From contig WPIO01000062.1 of NCBI GenBank assembly GCA_009760855.2, positions 2,463,715-2,527,714 on the forward strand: a stretch of DNA of 64,000 nucleotides, in the 5' to 3' direction. The notes under the pieces are model-generated. The model saw only the letters and a list, made by a program, of their open reading frames with translations. It had not been told where the DNA came from and made no database searches. The position numbers and the translations under genes are program-made. Numbering within the stretch: position 1 is the stretch's first letter; each line of letters opens with the position of its first letter. Shown one piece after another: positions 18,490-29,929 of the stretch. Source of the stretch: Cristatella mucedo (taxonomy: Eukaryota > Bryozoa > Phylactolaemata > Cristatellidae).

Positions 18490-19710
18490 GTTACATGAGG
18501 CTTTGGCCCGAGGGGATGAATCCCGAGCGTGACCTACACTCAGTCAAGGTGGACAGCCTATCCTCCCCTGTTGTAGCCAGTTGGCCAGTGTCACTGAAAC
18601 GGTGCTGCGCCTGTACATTCAACCAGATCGGGATGCCAGGGTTCCCGGCTGCCAATCGGAGTAGGCACATCGCTCGCGACTCTTTTAACGCTACTCAGAC
18701 GGGAGCAGCCGTCCTCATCGGCCGGCGCCGATCTGGATCGCATGCGAGAGCCGGAGCATGTCGAAGACTCAGGAGATGCAATCGATGAGCACAGTTGAAC
18801 GGCTGTCGCTCCACTCGCAGGAGCCATCGGCACATCCTGCTGGGCACTGGCAGCCACATGAGGGTCATTTACCTCGGGCACAGGAGAATCAGCCTCCTCG
18901 TCATCCGGCTTCAGCTCTGTATTAGGATACTCGCCGTACAGAGCCTCGTCGTTCTCTGATCTTGCAAGGCCCACAAATTTACACCAAACAGTCACCGAGC
19001 CATTAATGGCATCCGAGATGCTGAGCTTCCATAGCAGTTTGCAATGCTTCCGGCTCACTCTCAGCACTGCCAACGTGCGCTCGTTATCAGATTGCCGGGT
19101 TCCGAGGGATCCCACTACAAATTTACGCCCAGTTGCCTGAGCACCTGGGGGGGGGGCCTCCGACCATGCGAACGTGAGAGTGCGCCTGTATAACCACCAT
19201 CCTCAAAGAACCTTCCGGAGAGGAAGATCGTACGGGCCTCATCCGAGGGGTACCTTTGACGACTTTGATCATCTCACCTAGCCCGTCGAGAGCAACAGTG
19301 GCGATAATCACATCAGTGGAAGAAAGCATACGGCATGCCTGAGTGGCCGTGAAGATGTCGACTTCCTGACTAAAGAAGACAAAGCCAAGGCCACTGCTCG
19401 GGCATGGGCATGAAAGAAACCGGTCGTGGCACGCAGAGGCAGGCATATGATTCACATCGGTACCTGCGGATGAGGTCGGCTGCTCTCGCCTGAGTGGTGT
19501 AAACAGTCACGCACGATGTGCCTACTCCGAGTGGCAGCGGGGGGGGGGGGGGGACCCTAGCGTCCCAATCTGGTTGAATGTGCAGGCACAGCGCCGGTTC
19601 AGTGACACTGGCCAACAGGCAACAGCAGAGGAGGATAGGCTGTCCACCCTGATTTAGTGTAGGTCACGCTCGGGATTCGTCCCCTCAGATCAAAGCCACA
19701 TGCAACCATT
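18490..19710. repeat. inverted repeat of retrotransposon ORF1-like sequence
   Basis: 18,490-18,790 (plus) matches the reverse complement of about 19,400-19,710, for example gaatcccgagcgtgacctacact on one arm and its reverse complement on the other. The minus-strand part (about 19,710 to 18,800) encodes TSCVTVYTTQARAADLIRRY, FTATQACRMLSSTDVIIATV and LLWKLSISDAINGSVTVW in different frames. A run of G (19,541-19,553) sits in one arm. Interpreted as two opposing fragments of one element family, close to the RT at 17.0-18.1 kb. Confidence 0.6.
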
Positions 19711-19934
19711 TCCGGTGCCAAATAATATTATATGCTCAAACGCAAACTGACTGCTAACTATAGCTCATTAGTGGAACTGATATCGAGCTATGTAGCCACT
19801 CTATGTTATGGCATTTATTTTTTTGTTTGTAGTAAGTAGTTCAGCTCAGCAGTCAGAAATGAGTGTTCAAATGTTTCTGTTTAATGTGACAGCATCAGAC
19901 TGTTGGTCATATCTAACCTCTGCAACATAGACAG

Positions 19935-22530
19935 TAATAATAAGTGATATACTACATTTGATAATAAGCCCTTAGCGAACTCAATCTCTTTCTAGATGCT
20001 CTACATTTGCTGCCAACGAAGCACGATCGAATGGTTAGTGGTAGCATGCTCAATAAACAACAACAACGATAGGGTTAGTGGTGAAATGCACAGGGTCAGC
20101 TAGCAAGTGTGGCTAGTGGCAACTTGCACAGTGTCAACACCCATAAGCACATAAAGGTCGAACCACAGGGACCCACTAAATACTGTGATAAAACAGATGC
20201 GTTTTTTTAGTTTCTTTTTAAATGCGGTCGTCTGGAGATGTGACACAAGTCGGGAGTGAGTTCCAGGCTTTGGGAGCATACGAACTAAAGGCACGGTATC
20301 TAAATGATTTGAGATCTGTGTGAGGTATAGGTGAGCAGTGAGAATTCGAATAGCAGATGGGACGATGCTTAGCGTAGTGGGCAGTAGATCTGATAGGCAG
20401 GCTGGAGCCATAGAATGAACGGACCTAAAAGTAAGTGACAAAACCTTGAAGTCAATGCGTTGCATGACTGGGAGCCACTGCAGATCAGCGAGAAGTGGTG
20501 TGAACTGCTATGTCGAAAACAGACAAGCCTGGTTGCACAGTTCTGCACCAGCTGTAAGCACCTGATTGCACAGGCCTGCAGGCCAGCAAGCAGGAAGTTG
20601 CAGAAGTCAAGACTGGATATCACAAGTGCATGGACCGATTTAGATGTGGTATGCTTATATAAACAAGCCCGAATTTGAGCAACGCTATGTGGCTGAAAGT
20701 AGGCAGACAGGAGATATGCTGGCAGCACAGTTTGTGAGCGAGCACTAACCTTTCCGATTTCCGAATCACACTTGTTTGCCCATAACTAGTAAGCTGGTTT
20801 TGTCCTCATTTAACTTAAGAAAATGGGCAGCCATTCATGTGCCGACGTCATCAATGCATGCAGCAAAGGAGTTGAGAAAATTCGATGTGCTTAAGGGCTG
20901 GGAGAGATCAAAGCAAAGGTACAACTGAGTGTCATCCACATATAAGTGAAAGCCTAGATTGTGCTTGGCAATCACATCGGCAAGAAGGATAGTATAAACC
21001 ATGAAAAGAACCGGAACAAGTATACAGCCCTGAGGTACCCCATATTTCAGAGGTTCCTTGGATGATCTTTGTCCATTCACATCTAAACTCTTGAGTCTCC
21101 CACTAAGATAACAACTGAAACACTGCAGTGCAGTGCCAGTAATGCTCAAGCAAGATAAGAGGCATACAGCAAGATAAGAGGCATACATGCAGCAAGTGAG
21201 TTGAGAGAATTTGAGGTGCTCGAAGGGTGGGAGGGATCAAAGCAAAGGTACAACTGAGTGTCATCGACATAGAAGTGAAAGCCTAGATGGTGCTTGGCAA
21301 TCACATCAGCAAGAGGGAGAGTATAGATGGTGAAAAGAGCCGGACCTAGCACGGAGCCCTGAGGTACCCCATATTTCAGAGGTACCTCGGATGATCTTTG
21401 TCCATTCACGTCAATACCCTGGAATCTCCCACTGAGACAGGAACTGAACCATTGCAGAGCAGTGCCAGTGATGCTCAGGCGAGATGAGAGGCGCTCAAGA
21501 AGGACTTGGTGATCGATAGTATCAAAAGCTGCCGAAAGATCGAGCAAAACAAGCAGAGATACTTCACCTGTGTCTGCATTCCTAAGCAGGTCGTCGTACA
21601 TCCAAAGCAATGCTGACTATGTGAAGTGATTAGCTCTAAAACCAGACTGTAACTTACCTGCAAGGCTTAAAGTTTTAATATATGAGTTCAGCCGGTCTGC
21701 CATGACTCATTCCAGTGTCTTTGATAGGAATGGTAGAAGGGAGACTAGGCAAAATTTGCTCATTTTCTCTTGGTCTAGTGTTGCTTTCCTTAGTAGTAGC
21801 CTGACTACACCTTTTTGAAAGGTGCTAGTACTTGACATGAGGCTAACGACATATTTATCATGTTAGTTATGCAAGGCAGCAGCAGATCTATGCATAGTAG
21901 AAGCAAGACAGTGGGATTAGCATCCAAATGACTAGTTTTCATCTTTGATTGGGATGTGACCTTTAGGACGAGGTCACTAGTGACCTCCATGAATGTAGAC
22001 TTTGAGGTGCTGCAAAGAATCGAGAGACAGCATTCCAGGGGGTGGCTGCCATCTTACGGATGCACTCCCTGATTTGTCTTTCTTGGTGACTTAGAAGCTA
22101 GAGATGCGATCAGCTAGTTCACCACAGGGATTATTGGGTAAGGAGCTAACATGAGAGCAGTTGAGGAGATGGTTGATCGTCAACATCTGCATGTTTGGGT
22201 TGTTTATCGGCGATTCAACGATGTTTTTATAGAAGCTAGGCTTCTCCTTTGCTAGAATCGACTGGTATGGTCTTCTGTAGTCCTGATATGCCTTTCGATG
22301 GCTAGTCAGTCCTGATCTTGTTTATGCTTTTTTAAGCTTCCTCTTAGTAGACCTAGCTAATTTATTGTCTTTGGTAAACCATAGGCAGTGTGGGCAAGGG
22401 CGCACGGTGTCCTTAGTCAGGGGTGCAAACTCGTCGGTCGAGCATGTCAGCTAGTGTCGTGTTGTTGCAAACTACTAATGATGACAGGTAGGAAGGGGGA
22501 GGACTCGACTCAAGTGATTCGATCGAGCCC
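19935..22530 (-). mobile_element. L2/CR1-like LINE, longest copy in the window (RT region to 3' end)
   Basis: On the minus strand, 5' to 3': linker region (about 22,450-22,000, broken), HLDANPTVLLLLCIDLLLP and NMINMSLAS (RT fingers, about 21,940-21,840), LLDLSAAFDTIDHQVLLERL (motif A), YGVPQGSVLGPALF (motif B), FHFYVDDTQLY (motif C; Val replaces the usual Ala), then a second, diverged copy of the A-to-C part (YGVPQGCILVPVLF, FHLYVDDTQLY, 21,188-20,835), then the C-terminal blocks SLDFCNFLLAGL and RIDFKVLSLTFRSVHSMAP, and the ATT-type tail at 19,935-20,000. Stops and frameshifts make it inactive. No apurinic endonuclease domain is left. Confidence 0.85.
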
Positions 22531-23512
22531 AGCAGCTCACGAGTGACCTCTCGTTAGACGACCACATCAGCTCCACAATCAAGTCTGCTTGCTTTCAGCT
22601 ACACAACATTGCTAAAATTCGGCCTTGTTTAGATAAGGATACCACGTCAAAGTTGGTCCATTTGTGACATCCGACATCCTTGACTTCTGTAACTCACTGC
22701 TTGCTGGCCTACCGGCATGTGCAATCAGGCGATTACAGCTGGCACAAAACTCCTCAGCTAGGCTCGTCTGTCGTGAGCGGTGCAGTTGCGACATCACACG
22801 ACTTCTTGCTGACCTGCACTGGCTCTCTGTCAAGCAACGGATCGACTTCAAGGTTTTGTAGATCTCTTCTAGGTCACTTCATTCTTTGGCTCCAGCCTAC
22901 CTCTCAGATCCACTCCCCCATCAGGCCAAGCATTATAAAAAAATACTGGCTGATTTAACAGCCTCTTTTTGGATAGCGACAGAAGAGCCTTATGGCTATC
23001 ACCACTGCACCTTCGAACCCACGACCTCGGGGCTGCGGTCGTAAAAAGCAACCGCCATACCTAGTGAGCCATTACGGCTACCACCTGCTTGTCGGAATCC
23101 AACAGTTTACTAACACCTTGTACAAACCTCAAATCCTTTGGAGACCGTGCATTTTGTTCGTATGCTCCCAAAGCCTGGAACTCCCCCCCCCCCGACTTGA
23201 GTCAGAACATCCCCTGACTTGACCACATTTAAAAAGAACTTAAAAACACACCTATTTAGGACAGCATTTAGTGAGTACCTTTGATTCGTCCTTGATGTGC
23301 TTATGCGTGCTGACACTGCATGCTGCCACTAACCACATTTGCATGCTGACCCTGTGCATGTCACCCCAAACCACGTTATTCGTGTTGTTTATCAAGCATG
23401 ACATTACTCACCATTCCACCACGTTTCCTTTTGCATCAAATGTAAAGCGCCTAGAAAGAGATTGAGTTCTCTGAGGGCACTTTAATAAGTGCATTATTAT
23501 TATTTTTATTAC
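22525..23512 (+). mobile_element. L2/CR1-like LINE 3' part, interrupted by a SINE
   Basis: Starts with LSLDDHISSTIKSACFQLHNIAKI-type sequence (about 22,545), then CNSLLAGLPACAIRRLQL, DLHWLSVKQRIDF, and ends with gcgcctagaaagagattgag and ATT repeats (23,445-23,512). At about 22,935 it is split by a SINE-A; the LINE resumes at accacctgcttgtcggaatcc. Lies head to head with the preceding minus-strand LINE. Confidence 0.87.
22932..23085 (-). repeat. tRNA-derived SINE, family A, inserted in a LINE
   Basis: ctggctgatttaacagcctc, ctatcaccactgca, B-box cttcgaacccacg and a head ending gtgagccattacgg. The intact LINE at 57,405 (caggccaagcatcgtaccac) shows the unoccupied arrangement. Confidence 0.82.
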
Positions 23513-23948
23513 GGTATTCCTGCCGTTAACGTGGAAGCGGAGCCCTAGTTCTCCAGTCAGGGTCTAGGCTCCGGCTTGGGCTCCTCGTCTTATTTGGGTT
23601 GTTCCCCACAGTAGACTTAGGTAGCCTAAGTGAGGGGACGTGTTCCCTCCCGCAAGAGTGCTTGTGTTGTTGAGAGCTTGTGAGGAGTGTGGAGATAAAA
23701 CTGAGCTAGACGCGCAGCGACTTTGTGCGCTTGCGAATAAAGCTCAGTAAAATCCCCAGCTTGTCTCGCTTTCCAATTCACGCCTCGGACTCATGACCAC
23801 CGTCAGTAACGGTGAGTAGGTTAGCGCCAGAAACGCTCGTTTTGCGGTGGCCTGCTTATTGCGTGTAGGCTGGCAATGAATTCTATTAGGCTGTACGTTA
23901 GGCCGCTCGCAGAGCTGCAGGCTAAGCCTACTCGGCCGACAAGTTACA
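23513..23948 (+). mobile_element. LTR family 2, 5'-truncated copy
   Basis: Matches 11,825-12,266 throughout (ggtattcctgccg..., gcgccagaaacgctcgttttgc, ending aagttaca). Carries a good AATAAA (gcgaataaagctcagtaaaa) where the other copy has a mutated one. Confidence 0.72.
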
Positions 23949-23989
23949 ATTTTATATATAAGACGTTACAATTTTATATAGGCAGCCAT

Positions 23990-25060
23990 CCCTCATGAGT
24001 GTTATGCTCGAGGTCTTGCCTAGCCTACTCAAAGCCTGAGCGGATTTCGATAGGCATACGGCAGCCAACAGACTTCATTTCACACAGCAATGAGAAAATG
24101 GTTAGTATAGCTGAGTCAGGAGAGCAGTTGAGGTAGCAAGCAGCGTGGAAATAGCAGAACTGAGGGCACGAGGAGGCTGAAACCAGTGCAGCAGTTCAGC
24201 TAGGTATGAAGGAGCCAAGCCGTAGCATGAGGGGCATCAGTTCAACTCTTGTGTCAAAGAAAAAGACATTTGCATCTTTTCTGCTTCTTCCTCTTGCTCC
24301 AAATGTGCTTCGTTGAAACCTAGAACGTTAGCAGAGCTCCAGTATAACAGTTAATAAGCTCACACTAATCGGCAGAGCAGCAGCCTATAAAACTGACACA
24401 CATTAAGTGGCTTGCTGAAACAACAAGGCAATGCCCGGAGAGTTACCAGGGGGAATGGTCGCACCAGCCACTTTTAGGTGAGATAGCATATGCTGGTTTA
24501 TACTGGATCCATTATAGGCTGTTAAATCAGCTGCACTGGCATTGCTTAGGGTCTGAACCCAACATACAAGACTCGGATGAAGCGACGATGGGATCTTATA
24601 CTACTCCTCCCTATATCCGGGAGGGGTAGATAAGTGATTGTGAAGTGTTTAGGGAAATGTTGCTAGAGAGCTCAACTTTGGTTTTGGAAGGCTAATGAGG
24701 ATAATAAAAAGCTAACCAACTTCCCCCCAATGTTGAAGGGCTACAACCTCAGTGACACTCAGTAATCAATGCTAAGAAGATTCAGTTTTGCATCTGATTC
24801 ATTAAATATGGATATAATCAGGCTGCGGGTGTCAAGTGCTGCTAGGCCTAAATACAGCACACATACAGTAAACCACAAACAGAATCTCAAGAATTCATAA
24901 TTAATTAATAATCAGCTATAATTAGCTTCAAATAACTCAAGACGTTTAACGAAACGGAACAGATGACATAAAAATCTGCAAGATGAAAGACTATAAGCCG
25001 GTTAGGCTCTCCTGCCTCTATACCATTGAGACTGTTAAATCAGCTAATAATTTCATAAGG
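23990..25060. other. repeat family X fragment and unassigned sequence
   Basis: 24,010-24,250 resembles 36,300-36,450 and 42,275-42,410 (gagagcagttgaggtag). The remainder, to about 25,060, shows nothing recognisable. Confidence 0.45.
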
Positions 25061-26450
25061 GTCGAGCTGTCATTTTACCATGGGAACCGAGCCAGCTAGA
25101 TCAATAAATTGCTCCAATGCATTGATTCACTCAGTTAATGACTGCATATATCTGCGAGTGCTGATTTTAACGGCAGCAATCAAATCCTTAGAAATGTATT
25201 TATCTGGAAACTTGCCGAGCTTCCAGCATGCTCTCCAGTTGCTCACGGCTAGCAGGGATGACCAGCTTTTAAAAAAGAGAGCTGAACTCAGACCTAATGC
25301 TGCTTTCCTGAGGCTATAATATCTGGGAACATCTCTTGTAGCAATTCAGTATAACCAAGCGGGGAAACATTGCACACACCACGTCAGTTACGGCTGGCCG
25401 AACAGGCTGGCACATCAGCAGAATATTAAACGACCGACTTTGACTAAATTCAGCCTACCTGCAACCATCGCACATCAGCTTTGTGATCGTGGCATTGCCT
25501 ATTCAGGTTTGTAGTATTGTAACCGGGTTCTAGGGGTCAAAGGCTAATTCCCGCCAAACCTGCCATACTCCGGCCAAGCTGCCGCTCGCCATGCCGCCGA
25601 GCTAGGGTAAGACGAGCGGCCGTCAAGTTAAACATCTTTATAATAACGCATGCGCCAACAACAGCAGGGGAACTAAACAAGTCTACAGGGAGGATCCTAT
25701 ACATTATACACTATGGGAGCGCAAGATGACGCAGCAAGCGCGAACAAACGTGTTAGTTGGGGTCAGTCGGCTTCAGCGGTCCTGTCGTTGTACCGACTCC
25801 GAGTCTAACAGTACAAGCGTACGCCGTCCAAAACCCGGCTGGCTGAGTAACTGCTGGCTAGTCCGAGTCGACAACTACCACGGTCGTAAGCTTCCACCGA
25901 AAGACGCCAACACACGGGGGTCACGAACACGCTACACGGGGAACGCGGTATTAACAAGTCAACAACGAGCGAGCTATCCAGCTCCACTCGGGCCTTGGGT
26001 ACTCGTTCCCTTGCGTGCGTGGCAGCATCGCCGGAGCACGCCTGCACAAATCTAGGTGGATAACTCGGCGAGACCGGGAGCCTCCGACACCACAACTTAC
26101 TTGGCCAGCTTCCCGTACCCAAGAGCCCCGGTGACCTCACGTCACCGCATACATCCGGCCATGCCGTAGGGTCCGACCCCGGCCTAGCCGGTGACCCTAA
26201 CTCTCACTATAGCCGTGCGGTCCCTGCCAACCGAACCCAGCCTGGGTACAGTATTATCTTTCATCTCACTAATCTCCTACAAGCCAGTTAGTACGCAAAC
26301 GAAAGTCAGCTTTTTGGTGGCACTCACGTAGATGCACGTTGCGTGTTTTAAAAACTCATGCAGAAATCTTTAGATTACACCGCATACGAAGGATTTCTAA
26401 AAGTTGGGGGACTGCTACTACCGGCTTTGTGGCTACTAACCTGGGCATCA
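25060..26450 (+). repeat. repeat family W, interrupted by LTR copy C
   Basis: 25,060-25,517 and 26,251 onward align with 55,700-56,200 (for example ctctccagttgctcacggctagcagggatgac). The partner has no LTR at the matching position. A 79-codon ORF (25,080-25,319) is not conserved as an open frame in the partner. Nature of W unknown. Confidence 0.65.
25518..26250 (-). mobile_element. solo LTR, family 1, copy C
   Basis: Plus strand reads TGTAACCGGG...CCTGGGTACA; 733 bp; flanked by GTAT on both sides (25,514-25,517 and 26,251-26,254). The paralogous W copy at 56,146 shows the empty site. Confidence 0.86.
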
Positions 26451-26534
26451 AAAGCAGTGTTCATAGCAGAATGCCGTATTAGCTGCTTAGGTATTGAGTG
26501 CGCTATAAACAAAACTCCAGCATAACAACCACAA

Positions 26535-26690
26535 AATAGGTAAGGCGGATGCTTTTAACGACCTCTTCCCGAGGTCGTGGGTTCGAATCCTGTGGTGGGC
26601 CGTATCGCAGCTGCAAGCGGTGGTGATAGCCGTCAAGGCTCTTCTGTCGCTATACAAAAATAGGCTGTTAAATCAGCTTGTATTTATTTA
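26535..26690 (+). repeat. tRNA-derived SINE, family A
   Basis: taggtaaggcggatgctttt, B-box gggttcgaatcc, ctgcaagcggtggtgatagcc, end aggctgttaaatcagcttgta. Confidence 0.85.
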
Positions 26691-27000
26691 TTTGTGGAGT
26701 TACAGACGGAAATACATCAAATGGGCGCTGCAGCTAAAGGTTAGCATTATGGCCAGTTGCCCCCCCCCCCCGCAGCCATGGAATCCCCAGCGCTGGTCAG
26801 GTAATTTGCTTGGGGTGCGAAAAATGTCGCATCGCCTTCATATTTCACTACAGTATCAGCGGTCAACAACCGCAATATTTATTTAAAAGACACGATGCAA
26901 TTTTTCGGCTGTTAAAACGTAAGTTGAAGGGCCCCCAACTTGCACGGCCGTTTTTTTTTATGCGCGTTGACTTGGGGGAAAACCCAGGGTAACCCTCTCA
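26691..27000 (-). repeat. repeat family X/V, fragment
   Basis: Shares ggccagttgcccccc, tcgcatcgccttcatattt and gggaaaacccagggt with 51,345-51,600 and 58,780-59,030, next to the gagttacagacgg end of family X. Non-coding. Confidence 0.6.
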
Positions 27001-27279
27001 GTATATATCTGTATATATATCCCAACGTTTGCCCAGTTTCTCTCGTGAGTTTTCCTCTCGTTAGATCGATACGGTACGTAGAGCTACGTGTGCAACGATG
27101 TTTTTGCGTTTATTTGTGTTACTGCGACATTCCAAACCCTGAACTGTTGAACCGTATGGGCTGCTACTGTGTTCGGCTGTGGCTCCTGGCTGATGTTGAG
27201 CCGGGAGTTTCATCTAAGGGCGAATGATGCAAGACTGTCGCCATATCCACGTCAGGAAAAGACCCGTCACTAATGTAAA

Positions 27280-27560
27280 ATTATGGCGCAAAATCAGTGT
27301 TTATTTAAACGGACTAAGCGGTTGCTCAATGAGTGGAAATAGGACATAATGCCGTCGTGTGTGACGTTTGGGAACCTAGGAGTAGCGAACGGCTCAGGTC
27401 GATGCTCTGCTCTATGGGCACAGGGAAGGCAAACACCCACTGCAACTCTGGCTTTACGACTTGGTTCTGGAAAGACAGCTCGGGGCTCCAGCATGCTCGG
27501 CCGCCTTGGTCGTTTGTGCTGTGTAAGCTTTTCTGAGCACATGACGATAGTTTAAAGGTT
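27280..27560. repeat. repeat family T, copy 1 (partner about 52,430-52,720)
   Basis: Shares ggttctggaaagacagctcggggctcc and ggccgccttggtcg with 52,620-52,690. The open frames on both strands are non-conserved shadows. Confidence 0.6.
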
Positions 27561-27569
27561 CACACAACC

Positions 27570-28270
27570 GGTGAAAATGGTTATTCTGTTTTCTCGCAGT
27601 ATTTCTTTAGGGTGTGAGTTGTTTTGCCCCGAAGCCCCTGAAAATAAGGATTCAGTTTTTATTGGAGATTGTTTACTGTGTGATGGCTGTTAGCCTGCAG
27701 CCATTGTACCTACCCCTTTGCAGCTAGGACTTAGTGCATGCACATTGTAGGAGTAGGGAAATCAGAAGCTTCATTGACTGAAGCTGCAGCTTTTTCTGAC
27801 GTACAATTACGTGGTACTGTAGATTGCATAATGTACATGTTATCTACCATATTATGCTTGTTGGCGATGTGCATGTTGCAACTCACCATGTGCTCATGCT
27901 TCTGTTACAGCATATGCAAAGTTGCTAGAATGTGATTACGTTCTATGAGGGTGCTATGCAAATGTATTATTTTTTTGATATTACTAGATTTGTGTGAGTG
28001 TAGTCTTTTACTCATCTTGTTCTGTCATTGCTGTTTTACTAACACGTTTCTCATTTTAAGAGTACCTTACCGAACATCGAGTCTGTCTTTGTCTGGCGGT
28101 TGATCAACCGAACGCACCTAAAAACCTGGCAGGTATAGTGCAGCAATTCCATTCTTTTTTTCCATTTTGTTTTGAATGCGTGCTTATGTGCTGTTTTGTT
28201 TTTGTTGTACAAACAGTCTACAGTTATTGACTTTATTGACTTTTCATATCAGCACATACAGTGTAGGTAA
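27570..28270 (+). repeat. repeat family Z, LINE-like 3' end
   Basis: Parallels 55,130-55,690 and 60,430-61,540 (gattgtttac, atgctgacactg-type block, gggtgctatgcaaatgtattatt). The tail layout suggests another LINE family's 3' region. Confidence 0.6.
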
Positions 28271-28282
28271 AGTTGTTGTGAT

Positions 28283-28640
28283 GGCACACTAGGTAAGGCG
28301 GTTGCTTTTCATGACTTCGGTCCCGAGTCGTTGGTTCGAATCCTTCGATGAGCGATCCTGCTGCTGCAAGCTTTAATAATAATAATAATACACCTGATAA
28401 AGCGCCCTCAGAGAACTCAATCTCCTTCTAGGCGCTTTACATTTGCTGCAAAGGGAAATGCAATTGAATGGTAAGTAAAATCATGCTTGAAAAACAAACA
28501 CAATGAATAATATGGTTAGGGGTGACATGCACAGGGTCAGCATGCAACTTTGGTGATAGCCTTTAAGGCACTAATGCTGCTATACAAAAAGAGGCCGTCA
28601 AATCAGCTAGTATTTTTTTCTTCAAGGTTCTCTCACTTAT
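28283..28640 (+). repeat. SINE family A split by a LINE insertion
   Basis: Head taaggcggttgcttttcatgac with ggttcgaatcc (28,283-28,371), then a minus-strand LINE 3' end, then the SINE body gtgatagcctttaaggc and tail gccgtcaaatcagctagta (28,548-28,620). gcaagctt and gcaacttt flank the LINE piece, a likely target duplication. Confidence 0.8.
28372..28545 (-). mobile_element. L2/CR1-like LINE 3' tail, inserted in a SINE
   Basis: aataataataatacacctgataaagcgccctcagagaact, then the 3' UTR block tgaaaaacaaacacaatgaat. 5'-truncated, about 170 bp. Confidence 0.85.
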
Positions 28641-28689
28641 AGATGCCACCATCCCCCTTTGGCCTGCTTAGATGCCTCGTAGTTACGGC

Positions 28690-28850
28690 TTTACTTGTAT
28701 CGTACTACCCATTATTTAAGTCGTTCTTCTGGTCCTCTAGGAAACCTCAAATCGTATGGAGACAATGCCTTCATTATGTATTCTCCCAAAGCCTGGAACT
28801 TACTTCCGAGTGACGTCACAGCACTCCCTGATGACTACATTGAAACGAGA
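28690..28850 (+). mobile_element. L2/CR1-like LINE C-terminal fragment
   Basis: NLKSYGDNAFIMYSPKAWNLLPSDVT corresponds to the family's LKSFGDRAFSSYAPKAWNSLP block. Confidence 0.75.
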
Positions 28851-29690
28851 ATACCGAATTCCTTACTGGGTACAAAAGTAAGCCAACCGTTGTGTAACCT
28901 AGTCAAGGGGTATGCGCCATTTCCTGGTGACCTCCCCTCGTCCTGGTTACGCTGCCTCCTTGTCACATGGCTGTTGGCAAACGAGCATTTGTAGAACGAC
29001 AGTTTCTTTCCTCTCTTGTTCCTTCAAATGTGACTTCGCTGCAAAGTGCAGCAAAGTCACATTTGTCAACAGCAAGAGGGGAATCGGACCATTTTTCTGC
29101 AGAACCCTAGTGACAGCACACTAGAGTGGAAACAGGGACTGCTAGGTCTGTCAGCTGCTCTTGTTTACGAGGAAACACCTGCTCACCGGTGCCTAACGTG
29201 CACCGTGGACTGTCAGTATCGTCAGTAGTGCCCCTACGGTCAACATAAAATGGGGTAGTGAGAGCAAAGCACTGGCTCCAAAGCTCCTGGACAGGATACA
29301 TTCGTCTCTTGTTCGTCAGTGGTCTGCCGTGTTGTCCTGAAACGACATAGTTCTGAATGCAAATGCTGAGCGACAGGGACGACTCCTTGCTGAAGTCACT
29401 TCACCTCATCACTTGAAGACTTTCAACCGACTGCCGAAAACCAATTTCTTCTAATCCAGCTTGGTCAAAGGGCAGGCTTTGCCCAGCTGGTGGTCTCCCA
29501 GGGGGAGGGGGAGGGCTATCGGATATCAAACGTCTGGAACTAGTGAAGCCCGCTAGAGTGAATATGTTCCTAATGACTGCTTGGGTCCCGACTTTAATCA
29601 TGACAGCTTCTAAACTGTTGTGTACTGTGTCGACCCCTCAGCATTCGGAGCCACTCGAAGAGATCCTCTGCATGCGAACAATGGCTTTGG
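28851..29690. other. no recognised feature
   Basis: Scanned for the missing first RING exon of the TRAF-like gene and for repeats; nothing could be supported. Confidence 0.4.
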
Positions 29691-29929
29691 AAACCCTTAA
29701 ACCCAAGAGATTTTAATTATACCAAGTGATCCCTTTTATACTCAGTCTGGTTTTGCTGCTGCAACTGACTGGCTCAATCCATTTAGCACACGGGTAACAC
29801 GCGAGTCGTTAAACTATTATCTAATGCAGTTTGCAATATGCTTAATGCCATTTCCTGCTTTTACAAAAATTTTCCTCCTGCGAGACCTCAGGAAGAGAAA
29901 ATATCAACATTCTGAAACCACGTCAGGTT

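Noticed and set aside
26535-26600. possible tRNA gene (good B-box)
   Set aside because: No complete cloverleaf and no CCA-side acceptor pairing; part of a SINE with the family body and tail.
28900-29320. candidate missing RING first-half exon (Cys-rich translation near 29,190)
   Set aside because: Cys/His spacing does not fit C-x2-C...C-x-H of TRAF RINGs, and no suitable splice donor in the required phase.
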